From assembly GCA_963693285.1 (NCBI GenBank), contig OY848924.1:5539842-5603841 (forward strand): a stretch of 64,000 bases of DNA, given 5' to 3'. A program made the position numbers and the translations under genes. This document shows, piece after piece, positions 1 to 12,600 of the stretch. This DNA comes from Xestospongia muta (taxonomy: Eukaryota; Porifera; Demospongiae; Haplosclerida; Petrosiidae). The notes under the pieces are model-generated. The model did not search any database. It had not been told where the DNA came from and saw only the letters and a list, made by a program, of their open reading frames with translations. The first letter of the stretch is position 1; each line of letters opens with the position of its first letter.

Positions 1-220
1 ACAGTAGACAGGTGAGTTACGTTATGACACAGTAGTGTTACATAAGACACAGTATACAGGTGAGTTACGTTATGACACAGTAGATGGGACTGTTACAATA
101 TGACACAGTAGACAAGGAGTTACGTTATGACACAGTAGATGGCACTGTTGGATTATGTTATGACACAGTAGTGTTACATTAAGACACAGTATACAGGTGA
201 GTTACATTATGACACAGTAG
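1..220. repeat. Tail of ACACAGTAG minisatellite before unit 1
   Basis: Degenerate tandem repeats built from GACACAGTAG, AGGTGAGTTACGTTATG and TGTTACATTA modules. The same tract lies at 30215-32672 and 53010-59398, each time just before the shared anchor that opens a duplication unit. The window therefore begins inside the tract preceding unit 1, and the array probably continues to the left. Confidence 0.9.
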
Positions 221-366
221 ATCAGACTGGCTCTAATCTAATAATTTAAAACAAAATATTAGCTAGGTATTCTTGTATATTTTATATAGAGGATGTTATT
301 AGGTTATAGATTAGTTAACTCTCGCTCACTGAGTAAAAGCCAGGTTCTATATAGTACATGCACCAG

Positions 367-1271
367 ACCTATGCTATAGGCTTTTTATAGGAATGCTAAG
401 TCATTGAATTATATGTGCACTTCAAGGCTCATTCCATATTTTAAGCATGTAAACTTCTCTCCTTTTCATATGCAGTAACCTATGCTATAGGCTTTTAATA
501 GGAATGCTAAGTCATTGAATTATATATGCACTTCAAGGCTCATTCCATATTCTAAGCATGTAAACTTCTCTCCTTTTCATATGCAGTAACCTATGCTATA
601 GGCTTTTAATAGGAATGCTAAGTCATCACATTACATGTGCACTTCAAGGCTCATTCCATATTCTAAGCATGTAAACTTCTCTCCTTTGCATATGCGCTAA
701 CCTATGCTATAGGCTTTTAATAGGAATGTTAAGTCATAAAATTATATGTGGACTTCAAGGCTCATTTCATATTCTAAGCATGTAAACTTCTCTCCTTTTT
801 ACTCCTTTTCATATGCAGTAACCTATGCTATAGGCTTTTTATAGGAATGCTAAGTCATTGAACTATATGTGCACTTCAAGGCTCATTCCATATTCTAAGC
901 ATGTAAACTTCTCTCCTTTTCATATGCAGTAACCTATGCTATAGGCTTTTAATAGGAATGCTAAGTCATCTAATTATATATGCACTTCAAGGCTTATTCC
1001 ATATTCTAAGCATGTAAACTTCTCTCCTTTGCATATGCGCTAACCTATGCTATAGGCTTTTAATAGGAATGTTAAGTCATAAAATTATATGTGGACTTCA
1101 AGGCTCATTTCATATTCTAAGCATGTAAACTTCTCTCCTTTTTACTCCTTTTCATATGCAGTAACCTATGCTATAGGCTTTTAATAGAAATGCTAAGTCA
1201 TCTAATTATATATGCACTTCAAGGCTTATTCCATATTCTAAGCATGTAAACGTCTCTCCTTTTCATAGGCA
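367..1271. repeat. 111-bp tandem repeat, unit 1 (about 8 copies)
   Basis: Each copy begins ACCTATGCTATAGGCTTTTA and ends near TCTCCTTTTCATATGCAGTA. Copy starts at 367, 478, 589 and 700 give a period of exactly 111 bases. Some copies carry a short extra TTTTTACTCC insertion. Unit 2 has 3 copies and unit 3 has 4, so copy number has changed since the large duplications. Confidence 0.95.
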
Positions 1272-2215
1272 GTATAGCTTTGTTTCTGCTGGCATCTTTT
1301 GGCACTAAACATCCTATCAGAACTTCAGTAATTGATACAGCTATATTGTAATTATAGAGAGCTCATAATTAATGACAACTGAATCTACAACAATGAACTT
1401 ACAAACTGTTACCAGAAAATGTTGTCAGGTATCAGACTACCATTTTTGTTGTTGTGGAAGTTTAAAAGATGGTGGTGAGACTGAAAGACTCCAGGGAGAT
1501 AGATGATCCATGATATAGAGCAGCAAACATAGAAAAGAAAGAAAATACATTATTCGTCCAAACTCACCACCAAAAGAAACATCTTCAATATAATATATAT
1601 GCCTAAAACACAATAAATCTATTATATACTAACATTTGTTATCAGCTATAACTTACAAGTAGTCAGTGTTTTTTGTACATATATATAGATCTCACAGATC
1701 ACCAGGAATATGTTAACCTAATAATTATAAAGAAAAGAGAAGTGATTATTACTGCATGTACAATATATCAAACTTACAAGGTAACAGTTACCAGAGAATG
1801 TGATCAGATCATCTTAGATAGTAACTATATAACTACACAATGGAATATAGCGTTGGCTAACATTGGTTAAAATGTTATATACACAACTCATAACCAGTTT
1901 AGCATGACTAGAAATATAACATCACAAAGCACAGTAATAGGCAAATGATCATGTATTTAGTAAGCAAACAGTTAACTGAATTGAGCCAATTAAAGTAAAA
2001 TCAGAAAAGGCTAAGTATTCATGCATAATAACAATATATAAGCATAAATAATTCTAGGAAACAACTCGAAACCAGTTCATTTAATACAATACAGCAAATC
2101 TGAACAAAACCACGATGGTGGGGGTTTATGCTACCAACAATACACAAGGGAATAATAGAACACTTAAATTATGTAAGGACATAGTGAACTGTACAGTTAT
2201 ATTAAAACACAGGGA
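1272..2215. other. Conserved block without a recognised gene, unit 1
   Basis: About 0.9 kb present with high identity in all three units (33156-34080 and 59997-60960). It contains a 65-codon frame at 1673-1870 (+), whose inner part reads YKVTVTRECDQI. The same frame is at 60396-60593. In unit 2 the protein sequence persists but the upstream ATG is lost. An AG just before the conserved part (catatatatag) could be a splice acceptor, so this might be one exon of an unknown gene. No homologue is recognised and the coding status is doubtful. Confidence 0.35.
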
Positions 2216-3640
2216 CACATTAGCACACAGTAGGAAGTACATTTACATTAGGACACAGTAGACAGGACAAATACATTAGCACACTGTAGACAGGATTGTT
2301 ACATTAGTAGGACATAGTATAACAGGACACAGGATATAGCAGACAGGATGGTTACATTTGGACACAGCAGACAGGAAACAGAACATAGCAGACAGAATGG
2401 TTATCAGAACAGTACAAGGATAATTACATTAGACACAGTAGACAGGACACAAGACATAGCAGACAGGGTGATTACATTAGAACACATTAGACAGGAAAAT
2501 TAAACTAGGACACAGTAGACTGGACAGTATATTATGACACCGTAGACAAGATGGTTGACAGTAGACTGGACAGTTACGTTAAAAGACAGTAGACAGGGTA
2601 GTAAGATTGAAAGACAGTAGACAGTAGAGTTACATTATAAGACAATAGACAAGATAGGTACACTAAAAGACAGTAGACAGGACAGGTACATTAAAAGACA
2701 GTAGACAGGACAGGTACAATAAAAGACAGTAGACAAGACAGGTACATTAAAAGACAGTAGACAAGACAGGTACATTAAAAGACAGTAGACAGACATGTAC
2801 ATTAAAAGACAGTAGACAGGACATGTACATTAAAAGACAGTAGACAGGACAGGTACATTAAAAAACAGTAGACAGGACAGGTATATTAAAAGACAGTAGA
2901 CAGGACATGTACATTAAAAGACAGTAGACAGGACATGTATAAAAGACAGTAGACAGGACAGGTACATTAAAAGACAGTAGACAGGACATGTACATTAAAA
3001 GACAGTAGACAGGACATGTACATTAAAAGACAGTAGACAGGACATGTATAAAAGACAGTAGACAGGACAGGTACATTAAAAGACAGTAGACAGGACATGT
3101 ACATTAAAAGACAGTAGACAGGACAAATAAAAGACAGTAGACAGGACATGTACATTAAAAGACAGTAGACAGGACATGTACATTAAAAGACAGTAGACAG
3201 GACAAGTACATTAAAAGACAGTAGACAGGACATGTACATTAAAAGACAGTAGACAGGACATGTATAAAAGACAGTAGACAGGACAGGTACATTAAAAGAC
3301 AGTAGACAGGACATGTACATTAAAAGACAGTAGACAGGACAAATAAAAGACAGTAGACAGGACATGTACATTAAAAGACAGTAGACAGGACATGTACATT
3401 AAAAGACAGTAGACAGGACAAGTACATTAAAAGACAGTAGACAGGACAAATATATTAAAAGACAGTAGACAGGAAGTTACATTAAATGACAGTAAACAGG
3501 ACATTAAAATTAAAGACAGTGGACAGGAGAGTTAATTAGGAGACTGTAGACAGGAAAATTACATTAGGATACAGTGGGCAGGAGTTACATTAGATGACAG
3601 TAGACAGGACAGTCAACACAGCAAACATTACAGTTACATT
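2216..3640. repeat. GACAGTAGACAGG minisatellite, unit 1
   Basis: Degenerate at both ends and nearly perfect in the middle (about 2560-3480). There a 28-base unit, ACATTAAAAGACAGTAGACA plus GGACATGT, is tandemly repeated, with a shorter 22-base variant interspersed. Long minus-strand frames (2967-3155, 3183-3371) are translations of the repeat and not genes. The core CAGTAGACAGG is shared with the ACACAGTAG tract at the other end of the unit. Confidence 0.95.
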
Positions 3641-4228
3641 AAAACACATTAGACAGGACAGTAACAATGGGATGCTGTAGACTAAACAAAAATTAAGGAG
3701 ACAGGGTTACTTACATTGATATAATGATGGTTAGATTACGGGAAATCACAAAGTAATAAAAAGATGAGGGTGGTGTGGTAAATTAGGAGGACCAAATTAA
3801 ATCCACTCAATCAACTGATGCTCAATATGAAAGGATAATAGGCTATAAATATAATGAGAGATCTATTATGCTGTAATGCTCTACACACAACAAGTGCAAG
3901 AGAAGAGGAATTGTCTGAACATCACAAGCTAATACTAATACAAATGTAGACCCAAGGAGGATAAACAGGATTGTACTAAATAAAGAGACTTGACTATTTT
4001 ATTCAGACTTGCTACATTGTACTAAATTAAACTGGTTTCAAAAGTCTATAATATTACAGGAAAAATGCCAGGCTTAGTTAGGATACCAATGCACTAAATA
4101 AAGGCTAAATGAAGAAGAAACTAAAACTGACTAAAGCTCACTGAATACAAAAGTTAAATGGGACAAACTAGCTATACTAACACACATGGAGTACTGTTAC
4201 TCTGACCGTATTTGTTACTACTGTCTTC
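3641..4228. other. Unique spacer, unit 1
   Basis: About 590 bases between two repeats, conserved in units 2 and 3. No convincing exon, RNA gene or motif is seen. Confidence 0.5.
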
Positions 4229-4650
4229 CACTTTTTGTAGCCAGGAACAGCTTCGTCTCAGCATTTACTCCAGAGAACGCTATCAGAATCACGCGACAAC
4301 ATGACTCCAGGTCTTTCTTCTTGTCTTGCGCTAACAGCCCTGCCGAAGTAACGTCCTAACAGAGAGATGGCTAAAATGAAGTAACACTTTTTGTAGCCAG
4401 GAACAGCTTTGTCTCAGTATTTACTGCAGAGAACACTATCAGAATCACGCGACAACATGACTCCAGGTCTTTCTTCTTGTCTTGCGCTAACAGCCCTGCC
4501 GAAGTAACGTCCTGACAGAGAGGTGGCTAAAATGAAGTAAGGGCGTTTAAGTTTAATATTTTCTAGTAAAAAATTGGCGCTACTAAAGCTGCTAATCGAA
4601 CTGAGCATGCTCAGTTGATCATCGTGATCGCGCCATGATAGTAACAACAG
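4229..4650. repeat. 156-bp repeated element, 2 copies, plus palindrome-bearing tail
   Basis: Two direct copies start at 4229 and 4385 (period 156) at CACTTTTTGTAGCCAGGAAC. A tail follows, ending in TTGGCGC, a perfect 16-base palindrome ACTGAGCATGCTCAGT, and CGTGATCGCGCC. The block is flanked by CTTCC on both sides. Unit 2 has three copies and unit 3 has none. A 77-codon minus frame (4414-4647) is preserved in unit 2 with a few substitutions; it resembles no family I recognise and may be incidental. The GC-richer, palindromic tail looks regulatory or transposon-derived. Confidence 0.75.
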
Positions 4651-6174
4651 TGTAACTTCCTATATATTATCTAGTACACAATGAACATGGTCTTTCTGAA
4701 TGTAAGTTTATTAATCGCACATATATGAAGCACTGCCCTTGTATTGCAGCATGTCATCATCTTGTTACAATGGGTGGAGTTACTGCCTAGTATTTGGACC
4801 AATTGAGGAACTAGGCCAGCAGACCATATCGTTTATTAAGTATCCTTCTCAATAAACAATATAAACATTTATGCATAATATTAGTTGAAACAGTAAATAT
4901 ATAAAATCACATCAATACAACAAGATACTGATTAATATTAACATAAATAAAATCAAAATTTATAAATCAGTATCATTGATGTAGACATTTCTAATGTCTA
5001 TACTTTACAGTTATCTTCATAGAATGTGCAGTAGTCAATGACCAAGATCACCACATATTAAGTCTATGAAGTTGACTTTATTTAACCTATATATACGATC
5101 TAAAAGTATAATAAAAGGATGTCCACTTAATAATAATTGTTGAACAGTAGTTCCAATAAAGTCACAGGATCAAGGACAAGAATATCAGACATCACATACC
5201 TCCATTATAAGCTGATACTGGTACTATAGATAATATACTGTGCTTTAATCTCTACAAATAGCTTCATCATGTAAATGGTGTTAATAAAGAAATAACACAG
5301 TTATATTTTAACAGCTATTCCCACTTACATTTCATGTAATAAATCAAGGGGATATGACAAAAATCTCTCTCTTAACAGCCATTTTATTGCGGGCGTGTCA
5401 ACAGAAGCATTAGCTACCCCACGTCGGTTAATTACTTACATAATGATGTACACATTCTCTTGATATAAGGCTGGGTATATTACATGTATCATATCCAACG
5501 TAACATTGGTCTAGGTTGAGCTATGACAGTATCATACCCAGACCTACAATGTTTCCTGTTGTTTATATGGCTGAATATGAGACAGTGAAATCTGACTTCT
5601 GGTCTGGTCATTTTCACAATATGTAATCTACTTTATTCGAGGATTGATAATTAGAGAGAATCAGTATGAAAGTGTACATCAATCACTTTAGAATTTACAG
5701 TACATTAAGTTATGTGTGACTTGTTCTTTTATTCATTTGGACTAGTTCAATGCGATATCTAAGTAGCTCCACAACAATGTTAAGGTAATTGTCCAAAATG
5801 TCTGTGATTGTTGGTATAATATTGGTCAACATTTTCATGAGCAATCATCTCAATGAAGAGTATTTAATTAGGTTCTGTTAATAAGTAATTACATGCAGTA
5901 TGTGGTCTTAGTTTCATGCCAGCAACATTATCTTGTTTATGTAAATTACCAAAATTATTGTAATTAGATTTTACCCTAAAATTGAATAAATCATATATTA
6001 ATAGCATTACCAGGCACACACAGATATACATATAAGACAACCTTTTGCAATACACTAAATCATTATTAGTAATTAAATGGCATATGGTCGTTTGATTTTG
6101 ATTTTCCAACAAACAAATGACATCCATTGTGATTTTGTGACTAATATGTACAATATTTATCATTTATATTATAG
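4651..6174. other. Noncoding stretch upstream of OSCP fragment, unit 1
   Basis: About 1.5 kb conserved in unit 2 (36181-37720) and, as far as the window reaches, in unit 3. No exon with recognisable homology is seen. A 99-codon minus frame at 5864-6163 lies antisense to the presumed intron before the OSCP exon; it is kept in unit 2 but shows no protein signature. The point near 5550 is where unit 3 carries a solo LTR. Confidence 0.45.
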
Positions 6175-6566
6175 GCTCCTATTCAAGTGTGTGGATTAGA
6201 AGGTAGATACGTTTGTGATTTGTTTTTACCTGCCTATAGGAAAGCATCATTAGAGAAAGTGGAAGAGGAACTAAAAGACACTGAGGTATTTGATAGTTAT
6301 TAATATAACTCCTATTGTAACTGCTAATGTATAATTATAGTGAAGTACATGTAGAGTGTATGTGTACACGTACTGGTTTATCCAATTGTTGTTTTAAAAT
6401 AATAGCTTTCTTTTTATATAAATTGATGCAAGATTCACCATCTCCCTCTTATTTTATTAATAACCCTACAGTCAGAAAACAACAGAAACAAAGAGAGAGA
6501 ACAGCTAGTCACTGGAGTCAATATTCCAGATTCAGTCAGAATGTAATTGTTTACATTTTCCGTTAA
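6175..6566 (+). pseudogene. ATP5PO: Partial ATP synthase OSCP (subunit O), copy 1
   Basis: OSCP joins the F1 head to the peripheral stalk of mitochondrial ATP synthase. Exon 6175-6285 follows an AG acceptor and reads APIQVCGLEGRYVCDLF, then SLEKVEEELKDTE, matching the animal OSCP N-terminal region (PVQVYGIEGRYATALYSAA, LEQVEKEL). The next exon, 6420-6566, carries LMQDSPSPSYFINNP and VRKQQKQ, matching the following OSCP stretch, then departs from the family and stops at 6564. The first exon (mitochondrial presequence) and the C-terminal half are not found nearby. In this copy the second exon's acceptor AG is changed to AT at 6419, whereas unit 2 keeps TATAG. It is a fragment that cannot make OSCP. 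Family match is strong in the first exon. Confidence 0.75.
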
Positions 6567-6633
6567 TACCTAGCAACACAGCCCCTCCCTATGCCCCAAA
6601 GTTATACGTTTGTGTGCTGTATTCAGTTTACAG

Positions 6634-9600
6634 ATGGCGAGTGACCCTATCTACGAGGGTGACGCTATTCGTCTCTATTGCTCAGAGGCTAAAGGATTCG
6701 TCTTTACACAACCACACAGGTTGGTCTTTCATTACTGTGCGTTAGTAAAACTTATGAGTTCTTCAAATATACAACTTTATTTTTCAACAATTGCCTTCTT
6801 CCACAACCCTCTCTTTAACCAGTTCTAGATACAGTCATGTGACAGTATATGCAGTCTCCAATCCTGATGTTCCCTTATACATTAATGATCCAGCATTCCC
6901 CGATGTGCACTGTAAGTATATTTGACTTTACTAGTAAATTAATCAGGAAATACAACATCCATTAATGCCATCCTATACATGCTCTGTTGTTCCTTTACAG
7001 TTGCCTCCTTTCAAGTTCTAGCAGAGAACACATATATCAAGTAAGTACATGATCTTTGTACACATATCAATTAATTTTGTTTTGTTATTTTAGCCTGAGC
7101 TGTGATTCTCCACTGGATGTTCCAAAGGTAAGTTATCAATTACATAATATTTTAACAGAATATACTACTTACAAAGAATCAATTATTTTTCCACAACGGT
7201 GTTATGATAATTATATGTGTATACACTGAATAACTTGATCAGTAGCACTAGCAAGTATTTAATAGAAAATATGCTGTCTTTCTTAAATGAATTTATGAAT
7301 CTCTCAGTAAAAGTGGATCAATTGATCCACCAGTGAGTATAATTAACTTTAAGTATGTGCATGTGTGTATGTGTGTGTGTGTGTGTGTGTGTATGTTTGT
7401 GACATCTTTCTTCTTAACAGGGTAAATTGGTTGAAGATTTTGACAAAGGTACTTGTCTCTTTCGTATTTTGCCTGCTCAACCTGGTAAATACAGAGGAGA
7501 AAATGTAAGACTATTAAATATACTGCATATCTTAAATCATTATTTTCTAGTTAGTATGTGAAATAACAATTTTTGTCTCATCAAAACTGATAATAAAATA
7601 TCATGACAAAAATGTTAAATTATAGCTGATTTTGTTTATAATAACAAATACCTTTAACATTCATTGCAGCATTAATAGTTATATAAATGAATGCTTTTGT
7701 GTGTTTAGGTTTTACCTGAAGATCTCATTAAACTGGAGCCAGTCAGTGAAAAAGAGCATCATATATTATGTGTATCTAACACTATCACATCAAGGTATAA
7801 TGGAAATATAATATAGTGACTTTTTCTGATGTTTTATTATCTTCATTTTTCCATCAATTTTTGTGTCCATCTATCCATTCATCCATTTATCCTAGTATAA
7901 AATGTAGTCATTCTACAGTGTCTTACCTTATTTTATAGACCTAAGTACATGATGTTTTTTATTATTCTATATCTATCAGTTATTGGATGTGTCCATATAC
8001 ATATGTTAACATAAGTACACACATATAAATGTATCCAATATATGTACATGTATTAATAGAGTTCTACACTGCTTTAGATATGAATTAAAGATGGGTGTTA
8101 CTGACTCTGTCTTTGTCATGTACTCACAAGCCAAAGTTAATCCTCGTGTACCTCACAAAGCACTGAGAGTAAGGAAATACTTCGTTTTGGTTGGTCACGT
8201 TATGTCATATGACTATTACATTATTAGGGGTGCAATGTGGTGATGTTGTTTAATACAAAACACAAGGCATATGTTTCAGGACATGGTTCAATAGCAACTG
8301 ACATCTTACCTGATTCAATAAAAGAAGAAGTAATATCAGAAGGTAAGGATCAAGTAAGAAAATACAGTTAATGTTATTAGATTACTTGTAGTTGGTGCAA
8401 GGAAAAGGAAGAGTGTTCATGGCATTCAAAAAACTCCACCTATTTCAGGAGATTGCTTCTGGCAATTAGAGAAAATTAGCAAACCTCTTAATGGTAAGTG
8501 ATGTTGTTATTATCATGACAATCAATAGACATCATAGTGAAAGTAAAGGTTATAAGATCTCGTTTAGATAATTGTTAGGTAATATTTTTGTGTTATTATA
8601 ATTGAAACTCCCTCCTACAGGTGATCAGTTTGAATATGGTGACAAATCTCAGTGTCGTATTAAACACTTACCAACTCAACAATATTTAGCTGTTGTACAA
8701 AAAGGACATAATACTGAGGTAGTGATCTTTGAGAGGATAACATCAACAACATTTAAATGTAATTGTTCCGTAGTTATCCTTAAAGAAAATAGCTGCTGGC
8801 CAACCAAAAGATCCTGAAGTCACATTTAGTCTTGTATCAGTTGTAGGGGTGAGTTGTTAGACTGGTAGTAATATCAAAGTCTCTTTCTCTCACTCTCATT
8901 AGTGAACAGGAGGGATTACTAAGGGTAGTTATGTTAAAATTCGACACGTACACTCGGGCAAGAACTTAGTAGTTTAAAGTAAGTCTGTCAGATAAAATAA
9001 CAGATATTGAATATAACATTGTTTTAATACTAGGCAAGGCATATTTACAGAGAGCACGTTCTGATATCAATGCTTCAGAAACTATAACAAAAAGCAAATG
9101 GTTTAGAGTTTGTTTTGTCATTTTCATTTAAAGTTTATTTAACTAGTTTATGAACTCTTTGTCTAATTGTAGCTTGGACTAGAGGACAGTGATCAAAGAC
9201 ATCAACAATACTTTTGTCTTGAAGAGGTACACATTGAAATGGCCCTAGCTAGTAGTTGGTTTTTAAATATTTACATTAACTGATATCATTACATATTGTG
9301 TGTTGCGGTATGTCCTCTCAGGTAAATGCTGATTTGATTCATGAGTATTATCATGTGTCAGGTGTAGCAGCTGTATTAAGAGACTATATGAATTAATAAG
9401 AATTAATGAATGATGGATGCACCTAACACCTAGCTTGATTACTTGATGATGTTTATCTTGCAGTTTACAACTGTTCATAAACTTGTACCATTTCCACTTG
9501 TATTGGATGAACTTGTTGAAGTTTTGTCAAAGTTAACTGACTGGATTAGTGGTGAATTTTATCAGAAGAGTAGAGCTAACATGTTCAGAGTAGCACAAGT

Positions 9601-12600
9601 AATATAGAGATGTAATATTTATTTACACCTATACTATCTCTTACAGGGAGTAGATCTACTTGTTGGATTCCTCTGTGAAATTAATGATCTTGAAAACAAA
9701 GAGTATGTTTTCTATATTCAAAATGTTGTGTTAATAATTGTTATTGTGTTTTTAGATTGTTGAAGTTGTGTAAAAAAATATCAGTGGTGTTACAATGATA
9801 TGTTGAGTCTTCTAATAAAATGACACATCTTTATTTAGCAGAGGAAAGGTTTATGGATGTTCTATTTGGCAAGGTGAGGAATCAATGGCCAATGAGAATG
9901 ACATACAAATGGATGCATGAATGTATGGTAAAAGGAATGGATAAACAAATGGACAGGTTGACAATATATCTGGATAGATGAGAAACAAATGGATGTATAT
10001 ATAGAGGTAGTAGATAATTAAATATAAAATTCTTCTTTGACAGATTGGTCATGGTATTGATATAGAAAAGGTCTTAAGTACTTTAGTGAGAGATGAAAGG
10101 TAATACAATTATTTTTAGAAAATATGTTACATATGGTATCATCAGCTTTATAACTGAAAATGTAGTACACAGACTTACTGATAAGTCTTTATTGTTTTCT
10201 GTTCCTCCATCTTTTAGAAATTTATATATGATTTCAAATGTCTCAGAGATGATATTAAAGTATCATCAGATGATGCATACACTCCTGTCAATGAATCATT
10301 AAAAACATTGATGACTAAGGACTATCACTTGTCTGATCAGGACCCTGGGTTATAGATGAATGAATGATGAATGGAAGGATGAATTTTATGTTCTCTTTTG
10401 TTTAATAAAAACTCTTTTGCAGGATTGTGGAAATTACCCGAGATCGTCTTCATTACCTCTTTTCTGAGAATGCCTACAAATATTTTGATATGAACAAAAC
10501 TGAAGGTCAACAACTCATCAATATCCTCGTTGATTTATTGAATTATGAAGATAATGACCTAAGATTAAGCAGTATACTATTATTATATGATATATACCAG
10601 GAAGAGAACATCATCTTTCGTGATGCTAAAATCTCTTACATTGTAACACTTCCTTCAAAGCAAGTCTTTGATGAGATGGTATACAAAGGTTCATTCTCTG
10701 ATGATAACATGTTGTTGCTTCGTATGTCACAGGGAACAGCTATTACAGGTCTTATATTGATTACTAGTAGATTTAAGATTGTATTATGTTTTAATCCCTA
10801 GATTATATTAATGAGAATGTCAAAGAATTTTTAAATGATGTTGCTAATGTCTGTATTATTGAAGATGATGAGACTGAGCCTCATGCTTGTAACCAATGCA
10901 TTGCTTTTAGTACTGGTATGAAGTTACTTGCATCAATTTGTATATAACAAATTTCCCTTCTTCTCATCTCCCCTCTCTCTCTCTTTCTCTCTCTTGTAGG
11001 TATTTTTAATGTCATATTGACATATGTTCTTCATTTCTGTTCTGGTGATCATAAAGAACAAGAGGAACTATAAGTATTAGCTTGTCATGCTTTACAAAGA
11101 ATGTCTCTTGTCTGTCTCTTTGTCTGTCTGTAGGTCTCTTTGTCTGTTTGTATGTCTCTTTGCCTGTATGCATGCCTATTGTCTGTATGTTTGTCTCTTT
11201 GTCTGTTGTATGTCTCTTGTCTGTCTGTATGTCTCTTTGCCTGTATGTATGTCTCTTATCTGTATGTATGTCTCTTGTCTATTTCTATGTCTTTTTGCCT
11301 GTATGCATGTCTCTTGTCTGTCTGTATGTCTCTTGTCTGTTTGTATGTCTCTTTGTCTGTCTGTACATCTCATTTGCCTGTATGCATGTCTATTGTCTGT
11401 ATGTTTGTCTCTTTGTTGTCGTATATCTCTAGTCTGTATGTATGTGTCTTGTTTGTCTGTATGTCTCTTTGCTTGTATATATGTTTCTTGTCTGTATGTA
11501 TGTCTCTTTGTCTGATGCATATCTCATTGTCTGTCTGTATGTCTCCTTCTTTGTCTGCATGTCTCTTTGTCCATGTCTTTGTCTGTCTATATATGTTTAG
11601 TCTATCTGTACGTCCTTTGTCTGTTCGTGAATTTTTTGTCTGTTTGCCAAGTTATTATGTCTGTATGTATGTATATTTAAAACAAAAGAATCATTTACGA
11701 ATGAACTTCATATTCAAAATCAAGAGAGTCCAAGCAAAGAACACACTCTGTTTAGTTTGAGTTATCTCTTTATAATAGGATGATGAAGATGATGATTGTC
11801 TGTTGCAGTTACTTGCTGTCTCAGATTTGTTAGCTACATCATCTGAAGGACAATGTAAATATGCTGAAAATATCTGTCAAACTATCTACACTGTTGATGA
11901 ATTAGTGAGGTCTGTTTTAATGTCCATTTTATGTAGTCATCAATACATGCACCTGTCCTATATATTTATCTATCCATTTACCATATATTCATTCATCCAT
12001 CTATTTATTCAAAAGTATTATAAGCAGTCAAGATGTTCCAATTGAGAGGAAAAACCATTTGCTCGTCTTCTTAACTGGGCTTATCTCAACACAGAGAAAG
12101 ACTCACTTGTATCCATTGTTGTCTTATCAAAAAATGAGTAAGAAAAAGATAACTTGAAATTGTTTTAAAGAACTTATATTTAGATCATTTTGGTCTCATT
12201 TGGAACAATGCTCTATTTTGATGTCTTCTTTGCATGAAGGTTTATCTCAAGGTGATATTAATACAGAGGATGTAAAACTTAAACTAAGACTATTATTCTC
12301 ACAACATTTAAGTCTACCTGTAAGTACAATTATTACATTAACCTAATTCTCTCTCTCTTTCTTTCTTTTATTTGGTCAGGTTTTGAAAGAAAAAACAAAA
12401 GATTTAGATACAATGTTGGAGATTGAAGACAAATCCATCTCAATACCATCCCTATTGCTAAATTTAGTTGATGGTCTTGTACCATTAGTTACAGCATTCT
12501 GTATTCAATTATCTGCTCACAATAGCTCTGGACTAACTAGTAAAGTCTATTCTAGTTTACTAACACCTAAAGTACTGGCTGTCTTAAAATCAGTTGGAGA

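Noticed and set aside
2967..3371. Minus-strand 62-residue frames with repeated MYMSCLLSF
   Set aside because: They are translations of the 28-base minisatellite whose period happens to keep frames open. No gene signals.
2560..3480. CRISPR-like array of 28-base repeats
   Set aside because: Repeats are directly adjacent with no unique spacers, and the genome is clearly eukaryotic.
4414..4647. 77-residue minus frame shared with 35961-36197 as a real small gene
   Set aside because: It spans the 156-bp tandem repeat and its tail; the repeat unit itself is not coding, and no homologue is recognised. Kept only as a note in the repeat entry.
5864..6163. 99-residue minus-strand frame, kept at 37410-37709
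   Set aside because: Antisense to the intron before the OSCP exon; AT-rich composition, no domain, and conservation explained by recent duplication.
11082..11760. Long overlapping frames rich in Cys, Leu, Ser and Val, and Arg/Gln-rich antisense frames
   Set aside because: Low-complexity translations of the TCTGTCTGTATG intronic minisatellite; the same in 45563-46391.
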